Assembly: GCA_964007475.1 (NCBI GenBank)
Contig: OZ023273.1
Location: forward strand, 20,695,557-20,759,556
Length of the DNA stretch: 64,000 nt
Reading direction: 5' to 3'
Origin: Hybos culiciformis
Lineage: Eukaryota > Arthropoda > Insecta > Diptera > Hybotidae
The notes beneath the pieces were generated by a model. It worked only from the letters and a program-made list of their open reading frames with translations. It did not search any database and had not been told where the DNA came from. The translations under genes were made by a program, and so were the position numbers. This document shows positions 50,574 through 64,000 of the stretch, piece after piece (within the stretch, counting starts at the first letter, position 1; every line of letters starts with the position of its first letter).

Positions 50574-53500
50574 TTATTTAAACACAATATGTTAAGTTTG
50601 CAGAAAAGGCGGGAAAATCTGAATTTGCTCTTTATTTTTATATTTTTGTTCTAAATTACGATAAAATTCTTTTTCCGCGTATATCACACATCAAAAATAA
50701 TATATACTTAGTATAGAAGAATTTCAATTATTTTCAAAAAATAAATAAAATTATTTTTAAATCCGATTATATATCCGGATATATACACCTCTTGGAAGTC
50801 TAATAGAAAACTAAACTGGCATTAAAAAATATACTGACATAAGCTCTTAAGCAGAAAAAAAAAAAAAAGTTTTCATAAATTCTGTCTACATTATTATATT
50901 TATATTGTGTACTATTTATATTTTTTTTTAGGATTATTTGTGCTAAAATAATATAATAATCATATTATTGTGCCAACGTATCTAAATTTACTAAATATCT
51001 GAATTTTTTTTTCTAATATAATATAAATCTACATATACGGTTAAAAATGTATTAGTTTGAATATATACATATTACATTTAACTTTAATTCACGTCATACA
51101 ATATTTTCTCTTTAACCTTCGTGTATTTTTTTTTTATTTTAGATACTATAAGATTGCTACTTATACGTGTAGGGGATTTAGTGGTTTTTTTTTATATTAT
51201 TCTCTCTATGGATTTTATATTTTAATACAAGTAACGACATCTATGCTCAAAAGATGTAGAGAAATTTTTGAATATGAATTTATATTCATAATTTTAAATT
51301 ATAAAAAAAATATATGAAATTCAACTGTTAAGATTGAATAAATATTTAAATTTCATGAAAAAAAAAAATGTAAAAGATAACTCAACAATGTAATATATAG
51401 TTAATAAATATAAAAAAAAAAATTACATGAAAAAAAAAATTAAAATGTTTCTTAATAATTAGGGAAGAAGATTTCGCTAATTCGGTGCAATAATACTGTT
51501 AGCAGCAGTATTTTATAAAATATTTTTCAAATAATATGAGGGTCAAAAATAATTTTTGATAACTTAATATCTAGAGACTTAAAAGTATATATAATTCTCT
51601 TTCTTATTTTGTTCAATTTACGTTTGTTCTTTTTTATTTCTATATTAACGCGAATAATAGTAAGAACATTTTTATACAAGAAACTAGGTATGTAATACTT
51701 TATATAGTCTACTATAGCTAGTTGTTCTAGGATAGTTAAGATTATTCCAGAGTTTTCACATAGAATTATAATACAAGCAATTTTTCTTCAATTATACTTC
51801 TTTAGCTAGTCTAGGTAGTGAGAAAAATGTCCTAGAATAAGGGTACTCTGTAATTAAAACACAAAATTGTTTATTTGAAATACTTCATCTAGTGTTTTAG
51901 TGTCGTTTCTTATTGTATGCCAATTTAACTATTTTACTTCTTTTCTGTTAGCCTAAATTTAATGCATACCGTCTACAACAATATTTAGATTCAAAGTTAC
52001 AACTAGAATGAATAAAAACAAATGACTAATGCTGAAATATGTATATCATTCATATAATTCTCCCCCAAGAACAAATCACAACTTAACCAGAAACTAAGAA
52101 AATATTTTAATAATAAATGATGTTTATTATGTTTCAAAATTGAATCATTCTGCACCACAGTATTTCATTGAATCAGCGATATATATGAATGTTTGGTTGC
52201 AGAGAAAGAAAAATGCAATAATAAAGGATATGTAAGAAAAGTCATAAAACTTTATAATAGATTTCTTTTTGAATGTTTATTTATTTATTTATTTTTTTTT
52301 TTGGTTCAACATTTGGTTGTTTTTTAACATTATGATGCTAAATCAGGTAAACGTACATAAAAATGTCTATTTGTACATAAATTGTTTTTTTTGCTACCTA
52401 ATAATTTGACAATTTCACGCTTAAATGATAATGATTCTTTTCTTGTTTTCTTGTTTTTTTTTTCACATTATTTTTATTTGCTCAACAGACTTTTATATGT
52501 TTAACAATTAAGTGTAAAATTAATACATTTTATGATGTTAAAAAAAAAAAAAAACAAATAAATAAAAAAATATACAAATAAAATTTAAATAATTATATAG
52601 TTCACTTTAATAAGGGAAAATAAAATATAATGGTATAAAAAAAAATATATGGAAATTAGTTGATAAATGGAGCGAAAAGTTAATTTAAAAGTACATACAA
52701 ATTTGAAAAATTAAGATATTAAAATAAAAGGAATAATATAAAATCTATAAAAAAAAAAACAAAACAATTTATTATTTATAGAAAGTTTTCACACGAAAAA
52801 TAAAATCATGTTAAGTGTTCATTTTATATTTCACTGCACCTGTCTGATCCAATTATTGGAAAATTATAAAAAAAAATAAAAATTAGACACTTGATAAATA
52901 TGTATTTTCCAATTATTTATCAAAATTTTTCAAAACTGATTCAGTAGATATTATCACAGTGAAAATATTTATTCCGAGCTCTTACAGAAAAGTAGATCTT
53001 GTACAAATTACTTTTATGTGAATTATCTTAAATAAATTATGTTGAACAATGAAAGAAATACAGAATCTTTGCAAATTGATTCGCAAAAGGGTAATGTATA
53101 CTTCTTAAAAAGTTTATTATTGGCTTCGCTTACATAATATTTTGTCTTACATAATAATTTGTCAAAAATAATTATCTTAAACATCAAATGGCCAAACAAT
53201 TTTAATTTCAAAGCTTAAAATAGAATATCAATATAATATAAATAAGGCGGTGCCTTACAGTTAAAGAACAAGGAACTATAGTATACTTTTACAAAAACAA
53301 AAATATTTGTTTTTATTTTCTTTAACAAGATATTATTATTATTATTTTCTTCTATTATACACGATATAATGGAAAATATTTATTTATTATATATATATAT
53401 TGTATGTAACACTAATGCTTATAAATTTCATTATAAGGTGTATCATATTGTGTGTATATTATTTTATCTGTAACTTAAGGACCAAAAAAAAACAGTGTGT

Positions 53501-56500
53501 TTGAAGCAATAAACGTCTTTGAAGTTCTTACAATTGTACAATTGTATAACAGTTTTACTCTGTTAATGACCTTTGTTGAGGCTTTAGGCTACAGGTTTTC
53601 CCACAAAAAAAAAGTCAAAAAACCAAACAAAATTGGCAACCTAGAACTTTATAGGTTTGATTGCTTTTCTTATCAAGAAAATAATAGGTATGTAAATATT
53701 ATTTTATTTCCGATAAGTTCCCCACCGAATTTAATCAAAAAATCTAGAACTTAATTCCTTTCTGGATATTATCAATAAAGCAAAAGTATACATAGCACCA
53801 TTAATATACAAGACTCTGTACTATATTAAAGAATTTCAACAAAAAGAAAAACATATATAAAAAGGGAAAGGAATTTATTTCTATAGAAATTTCTTATTTT
53901 TTTTAGATACTTTTTTTTTTGTGTAACTGAAATAATGACTATAGGATTTTGTTGTTCAAGCGACAAGGAACTGCAATAAATAATTTCAAATTCCAAAACG
54001 TAAAGCCCAATGAAAAAGAAATTTTACCTTCTATAATAATAAAAATATATATATATATATTGTACAATGTTGTATACATAAACTTAAAGTATAAGTCGAT
54101 ATAAAAAAAACACTATACAAATATAAATATTATGCTTTTTTTGCCATGATGTCAGTATCATTATACTATTTCAAAAAAAAAATAAATAAATAAAAAGGGT
54201 CTGGCTTTTAAAAACACGAAAAGGGTGTAGCATTAACTTCATAAAGAATAAAAAAAAAACACAAAATTTAAAATAACAAGGAATTTATTTTTATTACATC
54301 AGATATTTTAAATTTTCTCAAACTTAATAAGAACAAAACAGAAAATATATATTTTATAAATGTACGCATATTTATATATAAATAAATATATATAGAATTA
54401 TTTTATACATTTTTTTATTTAAAATTTATAAAATATTTTCCTATACAAAAAATAATAAAATTTAAAAAAAAGAAATTACGAAAAACATGAAACAATTTTA
54501 ACTTCATTTTAAAAATTAACTTTTAATAAAATAAGAAAATATAAAATAACAAGGAAATCAACATTCTGAAACCTATATTGTAATATCCATTATAGTACAG
54601 TGGTTATAAAATTAAGTATATTTTAGACAAATATTATTCTAAGTTTTAATAAATTGCAAAACATTATCAAACCAGTATTTTAGTTTCAAAATCATTGGTT
54701 ATAATTATCAAATTATTGGTATCAAACTTACAAAATCTTTTATAGGATTAATTGATGATTCTTGATTGGATGAAAAGTTTTCTGCAAAGAAATTTTTTTA
54801 GGTTTGGGAATAGATGGTAGTAGTGATTTATATTTTCCCCAGTATTTAGTTAAAATCGAGGAAAAATTTGTATAATAAGAAACCTACAAAATTCCAAATA
54901 ATTTCATCTTATGATAAATTTCTTCTATCAGCAGGCATACTATAACATTTAAAAGATATTTTCATTCACAACATGGTACATTAAAATCTAAGCTAAACAA
55001 AAAAATAAATTCTAACCCATTTTAATTTGGATTTATTAACCATACTAGTATTGATTTTAGTTACAAAAATTAAAAAAATACCTACATTGTAAAAAAAATA
55101 AATTATTATTATAATGGCTCCTATATACAAATGAATTAATAATTCATAAATTATATGAAATGTATGAAGTCATATTTTTTCCAAAGCTTACTTTTTATAT
55201 GACTATAAATCATTTGAGTTATATATCTAGCTTTAACTTTGTAATTGTACAGTATATGTAATAAATCTATCATATATAATTGCACATTTTACAACATTTA
55301 TTTACATTTTACAAAATATCGTGTATAATATTTTACCTCAATAAAATATTAACACTATACACAAAAAATTATGTACATTTATATATAATCACATGGAGTT
55401 TGTTGAAATATATGAATAATAAATAAATCAATACAGATGTGAATACTAAAGTATTGAAAGAAATTTCTAAATGTCATTTCCATCACAGAAGATTGCGCAT
55501 AAGAAAATGAAAGGAACTATACATACTTCTTAATTTTGTTTTAAATATTCAGTAGATTTTATTTAGATTTCAATTATAAGGTATACATCAAGGATATTTA
55601 TAACAAAATATGATTTACATTTATGCTAAAACCATTATTATTTATTCAGTTATTTAAACGTTATTAAATATGGAAACTTATTCGAACCAATATAAAATAT
55701 CACTTTCCTAAACGAAAAAAATAATATTATATAGTATACAATAAATATAATAAACATTTCCCTCAATTAAATTAAAATCTATCAAAAAAAAACATAGTTT
55801 AGCCTTAAGTTAAATAATGCCAATTTCTGCAAACAAAATAAAAAGCATATATTTATATCAACTTAAAATTAAAAAAAAAAAAAATAAGTATAAAATTTAT
55901 AAATAAAATAGAGAAGCTTAAAATACAAATTATTATAAGTGCAAATTTTATTTTTCTAATTTAAACATTTATTATAATATAAATTATTTGAAAAAAAAAG
56001 CGGAAAATTTATATTCACATAAAAAAAATTTAATGGCAATCAATGATTTATCTTACATATTTCTCATTTAAATTACAATCTGTACGACAATTATGATAAT
56101 TTTCAGTTTTATCGTATTACACTCGAATATTTTTTTGCATCTTATTTCTATTTATAATAATTTCCTGGAAAAATCTGTACATAAGATCAAAAGGACTTTT
56201 ATATAGTTGGCCGCACAAAAATATTATTGAAATTTGCGTATATAATTAATTTTCCAAATATGTAATAATTTATGTACAATATTATTGTATATGTTCTACA
56301 TTTGACGCAAATAGCAAAACTTTAAGAATTTTTATATTTCCTAATGATACGGTTGCATTATAATTTGGAAGAAAAAAATATGCACATATTTTTACGTTTT
56401 TTTTTTTTTGTAAATTATAATGATCAAACAATTTTAAGACTTGATATTACTCAAATTTAAATAACCGCATAAATAATAATGCAAAGAAAAATGTACAACA

Positions 56501-59500
56501 TAAATTATTATTATGTATGCACATTTTATACAATGGCCTTATTTCGCCAACGAACTTTATTTTTGTTTTATTATTATTTTTTGAAGTATGTATTATATAT
56601 ATTATATATATTAAAATTAATAATTTTGACTTATAAATTGCTTGAACATAAATTTATTCATAATTTTTATTTGTTTTAAATGAGTAAAAATTTAGTTTTT
56701 ATTTTTTGAACAGAAAATTAACAAAATATGTGGGCATATATTCACTTAATATTTTCTTTTGTAATCGCATACTTAAATTGAAACAACAACGGAGAAAAAA
56801 TACGTTTTTCTTTTATTAATAACATAAAAATATGTTAAGAAATTTTATTTATAATTTGACCTATAATTTTCTATGTTATATTTTTTCAAAGAAAATTTGA
56901 TGCAATTTGTTCAAGAATAAAAAAATATTTTTAAATTTTATAAAAAGTGATTTCAACATTAGATTTACTTTAGACTAATAGTATTATTAAATTTAATATT
57001 TAATACAAAAGTATTATATCTTGACATTTTGAGATTCGAACCAAATTTTACATATTTTAAGTAAGTTTTTCAAAAGAAAATATTAATAAAATTATAATAT
57101 TATAAAATTATTTAGGTATATAAATAAAATTTAAATTTTTCTAAAATTAAAGAGGATTTAAAAGATTTCTATATTCTAAATCTAAATGATGATGTAAGAT
57201 ACTCGCTCTTATCAATAGAATTATCATAACACATAGGCTTAACAAATAATATACTTACATATAAATTAAATTTAATTCATTCTTCCCAGATTCAAAATCT
57301 TTTCTTTTTTTTTTTTCAGTTAAAAAAAAATGTGTATAAAACCAAATTACAAAAATAAAAAAAAAGTATCAATAAATAAACATAATACTAATTAATAATA
57401 ATTTATTATCTCATTGAAAATTATATTTGATTAGTATTAACAAAAACTATAAAATTTAAACATATATAGAGAGAAAAAAAAAATAAATGATTGACATTAT
57501 AAATCATTTTTAGTTTTATTTTTTATTAGCACTAAACAAATAATAATAATTTAATGGTGATATTTTTAAAGCGTTTTTAAATGTTTTCATTATCATAAAT
57601 TCGACAATAAAAAAAAATTAAATAAATTTTATTTCTTTTAATATACATATAGGTACCTATATAAAACTCTTCTATAATATTCGAATTTTTCTATACCGGA
57701 AAAGGAGAAAATTTTTTACCGCATAAACAAATTTCTTAAAATAAATAATAATAAAAAATAATAATAATAATAATATTAGGTACTTATAAATTTTCTTTTT
57801 CTTTGTAGTGTATGATGTCTATTTAGAAAAAATTTATTAATAATATTAAAAAAATTTTATTATTGTTTATAATTAATTATATTGCATGCTACTGTATTTA
57901 ATACTCTTGATGATGGGGTTATCAACATAATAAATATTTGATGCTTTAATTTCTTTATAATATATAAATTTTTTTTTTTTTATTATACACATTATTTTAT
58001 TTTCATTAAAAATAAAAAAAAATTAATCATAAAAAAAGAAAAAGGAAGTATTGTTTTTTAATTTTTCTTTTTCAATCCACATACTTGGTAAAAACATAAT
58101 CTAGGACTAGGATAACTATACATACCTAAATACTTCAAAATAATATATTAAAATAGGTACATTCTAATCTAAGTTAGATTTGTTTAGGAGTTACATTTGT
58201 AATCTAACTTGTTAATAGAATGAAAAAATAAACTTAAAACTCAACTCAATTAATCTGCTAAAAATAATTTAATCTTTGGTTCATTATTTTTAAAAAATTT
58301 AAAATTTCTTTATGTGTGTACATTTTCTTATAATTTAAATTTTAATTTTTTATTTATTTTTTTTAATTCTGAATCTGAATAAACCTACTTGACAATTATA
58401 TTTTTTTAGAGCTAATTTTAATATATAAATATATTATATTTATTATGTTATTTTTTTTTAACCAAATCCATGAATTTTATTATATGTATAATATTTCTCA
58501 AATAAAAAAAAAAAAAAACTTAAATTTAAAGAGATTCTTATAAATTTTTTACTTTTCAAATGACTTACTTGTATGTTAAATTTATTATTATGATTATTAT
58601 TATTATAATTTTTTTATTTATTTATTTTTTTTTTTCAAAAGAAGGTAATTTGTTCTATATTGTTTGTGGCTTATTTCGAGGGTAATAAATTTTTACCCAA
58701 TATAAATTTTTATTGAAGATTTATAATTTTTGTTTTATATTTTATTGCGTATATATACGCGAAAATAATTTGTTTTTATTTTTCTTCTTCTTCTTCTACT
58801 TCTTTTTTAAAGTGTTTAATTTCTAATTAATTGGGGGGTTAAATATAAACAATTAAAAATCTATTAAAATTTATAGCAATATAATAAAATTTTATTATTA
58901 TTTTTATATACATATATAAAAATATATAATATGCATAAATTTTGTATTTAATACGTGATAAAAAAAAAAATCATATGGGTTTAAAAAAAAAAGTGATAGT
59001 AAATCATAATAATATAATATATTAATTACACATTACATTTATTATGTGATTTTCTTAAATACTTTGAAATATTGAATGAACGAAAAATTTTATTAGCAGA
59101 AAATATAATGTATAAAGTTATTAGCAATTTCATTGATAACTTAATCCGTCTAATTCATAAATACATAAAATATAAACAAATATTTTTCAAAAAAAAAAAT
59201 GAGATGAGAATTATGTAGGAAGAATTTAGTTCAATCTATATACAAAAAACAATATTTAACAATTCTCATGTTTAATGAAATTTAATATATTTAAACTGAT
59301 TTTTAGGCAATAGAAATCGGAGACATTTCTTTTATTGTTATAAAATTATATTTCTTTATGTATATATATAAATAAAATTGTCCAAAAAAAAAAAAAAAAC
59401 TCGCAAAATAATTTAATATCACCCCAAAAAGAATCTGTATAGACATATAGAGCTAACAATTCTCGTACATATATTTAAAAAATAGATATTAAGTTAAAAG

Positions 59501-62500
59501 TTTATTTTCAAAACTCATAAAATAGAAAATCTGAATAACAAATATGTAAGGGGGGCTCCATTATTTATTTTTTTTTTTTTTTTGCAAAAGAAACTGAAAC
59601 ATTTTATTTTATTAAAAGAAAAAAAAGAAAATTTATTAGATTTATTATTTATATTTTTGTCAAATATTTTCCCAACTGACGCAATTTTTTATATTTAGGA
59701 TTTCTTGGTTTTTTTTTTATTTTAAATCAATACAAGAAAACTGTTCCCCATAAGAAAAAAATAATAATAAAAAAATAATAATAATAATAGAAAATATAAA
59801 TAAATGAAAAAGCAAAGAAAATTTTCTTTAAAATAATAAAATGGTATTAAAGGTTTTTTTTTTGTGTTGGGACAGCAGGCGAAGTATATTATGAAAGTAA
59901 ATTAACAGCTTAAAGACATTTTTTCTCAATACCTTTCATTTTTATGCCCCAAATACATTAAATTAAATAGTTGAATCATGTTTTTTTTTTTTTTTTGTAT
60001 TGTAGATACATATATTTATATATAATATATTTAAAATGAAAAAAGAAAAACCTAAGCACTTTTTTTTTGTTCTTGTTTGTGGGGTGAAATGAACATGCGC
60101 CATTTAAAAGAAAAATATCTAAATTATAAGAAAATACGACGAGAAAAAAAAAACAGAGGGTTAAATTCTATAACAAGAAAGAGGGTGGAAAAATTTTTAT
60201 ATCAAAATTATTTTATCATGAAAACTTAAAAAAAAAAAACATGACTGATTGTTCCTATGGGGTATATTTATATTTTTACGTATAAAAAAATATATATAAT
60301 TTTTTTTGTATATTTATGTTAAATGGATGTTTATAAGAATAATGTGAAATTTTTTGATAAATGTAGTTCAAAAATAATTATTTTTTTTTCTATTTAAGCA
60401 CAATTAAGCCAAAAACAAGACAAAACATAAAGTTTTTTGGTATTGGCTAAATATTTGGGTTTATGTATATATAGAATAAGTATGATATGCCTACAAACTG
60501 ACTATAGTTGTTTAAACAATTTTATTTGTTTTAAAATATATATGAGAACGAGTTGTTAGTATTCAAAGTAAGTAATTCATAAAAGATTGTTAATTGAATT
60601 TGAAAGTTCCAAAAGCAACCTTAACATAATATCTGTATATCAGGACCATAAGTTTATTATTCTTGGTTTTAAAAATTAAATAGTCTTATTTTCAGTGTAT
60701 AAACATACCAAACTTACATATCTATTCTGCTAGAGGAGGTTATTTCAAAATATTGAAGTATAAACAGAAAAGAAAATGTTTAAATGTAAAATTTTTTTAT
60801 TTTTATTTTTTTCTTAAATAAGAAAAACTGAAAATGCCTGGGGTATTATAGCTATATATATATATATATTTTTATTTTATATTTACAACAAGAAGTTGAA
60901 AAAAGATTTAAATATGATAATTTTTCTTTTAAAAAGTGTATACATACTATGTATAAATATGTATATAATGTACATGAATAATTGTATATATACATATAAT
61001 GTAAATATATAAGCTATAAAAAATATTATATTAGATATATATATGTAGATTTTATACATACACTGTATATATATATTATTGAGTTGTTTTTTTTTAGTTT
61101 TCTTTTCCTTTTTTAAGAATAATGTTTTTATAGAGAAGAAATACTTTGAAAACTAACACCAAATGTATTTGAAGAAAAGAAAATCAAAATTTTTATTAAC
61201 GGAAAAATTTCTTCAAAAAAAGCACGGATTAGTTGTTTCTTTTTTATGTATAAATAATATAATAATATACATACATCTGTATATATTTTTTTTCTAATGA
61301 ATTGCTTTCATTTATTGAGTAAATATAAAGCAAAAAGGGTCATATTTCTTATTTTTTATTTATTTATTTTTGTATTAACATAAAATTTCTATATTATCTG
61401 AATAAGTATTTTATAACAAAGATAATAAATATACATAATAACTATGTGCGCACTCATTAAGAGTGTTACTTTTTCTATTAACACATTTCATAATTAAAAT
61501 TATATATTTATTTAAACACAATTTGAAATTGAAAAATTTTGAGGGAAATTATCTTATTATTACCCTGAAAATTTTATAACTGCAAGATTATATTAAAATT
61601 GAAAGTTGAAGTCAAAGTTGAAAATATTTCATTTTTATTATAATTAAATATCATTTATTAAATATTCTTGTATATATGCCAAAAATCATGATCGAATAAT
61701 TATACACTTGCACCTATATATATTTTTATAGAAATTATTTAATTTTTCCTACATGTAATTCTATCAAGAATACTATATATATAAAATATGTAATTAGGTA
61801 GTTTTTGTTGCGTGTTTAAGTTAATAATTAAAAAGAGAAACTTATCAATAAAATTATCAGAAAAAAAATTAAAAATAATATCCATTTTCAACTTAAAAAA
61901 TTCTACTAAAAAAAAAAAAACTATATACATCTGCCATTTTATCGTTTCGAATTTTAATTAACTTCTTATAAGGCAAAAAAAAATAAAATGTAGGTACAAC
62001 CAACTAACTTAAATTATGCTTTCACGATCTTATTGGAGTGTTTTATAAACAAATTATTCGTATTTAACGATTTGATAAACAACTCATTATTTTGAAGTTT
62101 CTTAAAAGTTATCATGAATGTTTTCATAATTTTCCTGATGTTTTCATAATTTAACTCATGAGCTTTATTAATTTTTTTACTTGATATTTTTATGACTTTA
62201 TGACCGAAAATACATATTGGCCACTTTCATGCATTCAAAATTAAAGATGAAAATCGAAAATAGAATTGTCTAATAATAATAATTGTTCAATCCTCTTTTC
62301 AATTGCTTCTTTACTTATTAAATTTTTTGTATAAAAAAGATATTATTCATTGATGATAACTAACTTTAGTATTAAATATCTGTTTCAACGAACCACCCGA
62401 TTTGATCCATCATTGATGCTTATTAACTAAATATAATCAAGAATTTTTAATAAATTATTTTTTTTTTATATAAAGTTAACATCTCGGATTATATTAAAGA

Positions 62501-64000
62501 AACTATATATACAATACAAAATATTTGTTTCAGGTTTTTCTTGAATTTCAAGAAGCTATTCCATCGTCGTTCAGAATATATATCATTAAAGTAAACTGTT
62601 AGCTTGAAAAATAAAAAATGGATTAACAACTCATCAAGCTCAAATTATTGAATTAAAACATGAATATGGCATCTCTTGTCAATAGTCGTTCAAAAAATTG
62701 GTTCATGTATTTACATCTCTCATTACCAAAAATATAATTTTAGATCTTTTTGAAGATTATGGCTCATTAGAGTTTACATATACTTTATTTATAATCCAGA
62801 AAACTTTTACTTTGACAACATAACGTATTTAAGAAAGATTTTTTTTCCTTTTTTTTTTTTTGCTTACCTAAAAAGAAAACAGGTTAAAATTAACAAAACG
62901 AAAAAGAATTATAATAATAAAAAATGGTGGACTCTTAATATAAAAAGAAAAAAAATAAATAAAAAAAGGTTAATGATAAATTCAGAAATGTCTTGATTAG
63001 ATTTTTCTTTTTAATTTTTTTTTTTTCTCCCAAAATTAAAAAAAAAATATGTTATTATAAAGATAAGGTCCCTATCTAGAAATTTGGGTGTAACAATCTA
63101 TATATATATACATATAATTTACGATTTTTTTTTTCTCTGTTTTCAAAAAGTGATGTGTATCATTATTTCCCTCGAGTTAATTTTTTAATCAAAAACGAAA
63201 AGAAAAGAAAAAAAAAATTATTCTAAGAAAATTTATTTTTAAGTAATTATTTTACAAAAAGGGAATATTGTTTTTATAACATATTTATATAAAAAATTTA
63301 AAGAAGCCAACAATTTTACGAGTTATAATAAAGATTTAATTGAGATTGTATACATTTCGAACCTTTAAACTTAAAAATTTCTTTTAGTGTAGAAGTTCAA
63401 CTGTGGAAAAACATATCAATACTATATATCTTTATATTATTTAAATGAAAATCTATAATGGTTTAATCCTTTAATCTATAATTTATTGTTAGAAGAAAAA
63501 AAAAATTATCAATATTAAAATATAAAAATTTGAGGAAGTCGTTTACATACGTAAATTCAGGACATTCAAAATGTTTTCAAAAATTCTAACTATATAATAT
63601 TATACAGACAAAATACTTAATAAGTTATTTTCTTGGAATTTCTAATCATTATAGTTTTCTTTAAATAATATAAAAACATTTATATTTTACACACTATGAA
63701 ATATTCCTCAATTTTTTTGTTCTAGAATTTTTCTGATAACTTGCCAAGATTCCATTCGAACAAAAATATAAAAAAAACTCGTTATTCACATTCTTGTCCA
63801 CAAAAAAATAAAATTGTATTCAATTAGTCTTTTAATACTAATTTTACTAAAAATAATCTAAAATATATTATAAATCTATCAAGCTAAAAACAAAAAATTT
63901 AAGTTTAAAAAAATCTTCATAAATCTTAAAAAAAAATTTTTTTTTATTTAAAATAATGCGTTAAAAAATAAATAAAATTTATTATTTTATAATATTTTTT

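Larger units (their letters stand above)
46155..64000. other. AT-rich non-coding region upstream of the known Abd-B exons
   Basis: No coding exon could be identified, though 5' exons or long introns of Abd-B transcripts may lie here. From about 46.1 to 48.2 kb the + strand is dominated by T runs of 8-15, after which A and T runs mix. It contains (TTA)n at 48.72 kb, (AT)n at 50.53 kb, a small AT-rich set of microsatellites, and one CATGCGCCAT word at 60.09 kb. Short frames such as 51057-51317 or 53497-53754 show no domain. Confidence 0.55.

Noticed and set aside
57025..57060. GGTTCGAATCT on the minus strand, resembling a tRNA B box
   Set aside because: No A box, acceptor stem or anticodon stem can be formed around it; upstream sequence is plain AT.
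1..64000. CRISPR arrays, bacterial operons, riboswitches
   Set aside because: The sequence is an insect Hox region; repeats present are microsatellites and transposons with no regular spacer structure.

Overview
The window is a very AT-rich insect chromosome segment carrying one recognisable cellular gene, the posterior Hox gene Abdominal-B (Abd-B), on the minus strand between about 38.26 and 46.02 kb. The call rests on a complete Abd-B-class homeodomain split by an intron between homeodomain residues 44 and 45, a C-terminus ending in MHQ, a long polyglutamine N-terminal exon, and consistent splice phases across five coding exons. The linker between the polyQ tract and the homeodomain (MYED motif, TSPN/H-rich stretch, SVSSQ, MSI..APPIHVP block) resembles my recollection of Drosophila ABD-B. 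I therefore lean towards a dipteran or a close relative, with low to moderate confidence. No bacterial or viral gene, rRNA, tRNA or CRISPR array was seen.

Layout: 1-38 kb is non-coding DNA downstream (3') of Abd-B. In a conserved Hox cluster this is where the large cis-regulatory (iab-type) domains between Abd-B and abd-A lie. It holds simple repeats and scattered homeodomain, heat-shock and Grainyhead-like motifs. It also holds short non-autonomous DNA transposons at 11.76-12.23 kb (CACTG ends, TAA duplication, with a broken transposon-associated ORF inside), 23.06-23.64 kb (inverted repeats) and 26.33-26.89 kb (hAT-like ends). A GC-anomalous CGAGAC-iterated remnant lies at 37.59-37.85 kb. 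At 38.26-46.02 kb are the Abd-B coding exons. Introns there hold a 72-bp perfect repeat shared by two introns 3.45 kb apart, a hAT-type element with a clean 8-bp target duplication at 44.47-45.08 kb, and a GC-rich patch with a CTCF-like core. At 46.1-64 kb is AT-rich non-coding DNA upstream of the known exons, extremely T-homopolymer-rich on the + strand between about 46.1 and 48.2 kb. It probably contains promoters, 5' exons or long introns that I cannot delimit.

Isoforms: the gene appears able to make a long (m-type) protein through the polyQ exon. It could also make a short (r-type, 263 aa) protein from an ATG at 45487-45489, which lies inside the intron/acceptor region used by the long form. 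The N-terminus of the long form is unresolved: the open frame runs 5' to 46151 with no in-frame ATG and only one possible splice acceptor.

Most short ORFs elsewhere are random AT-rich reading frames or shadows and are not annotated.
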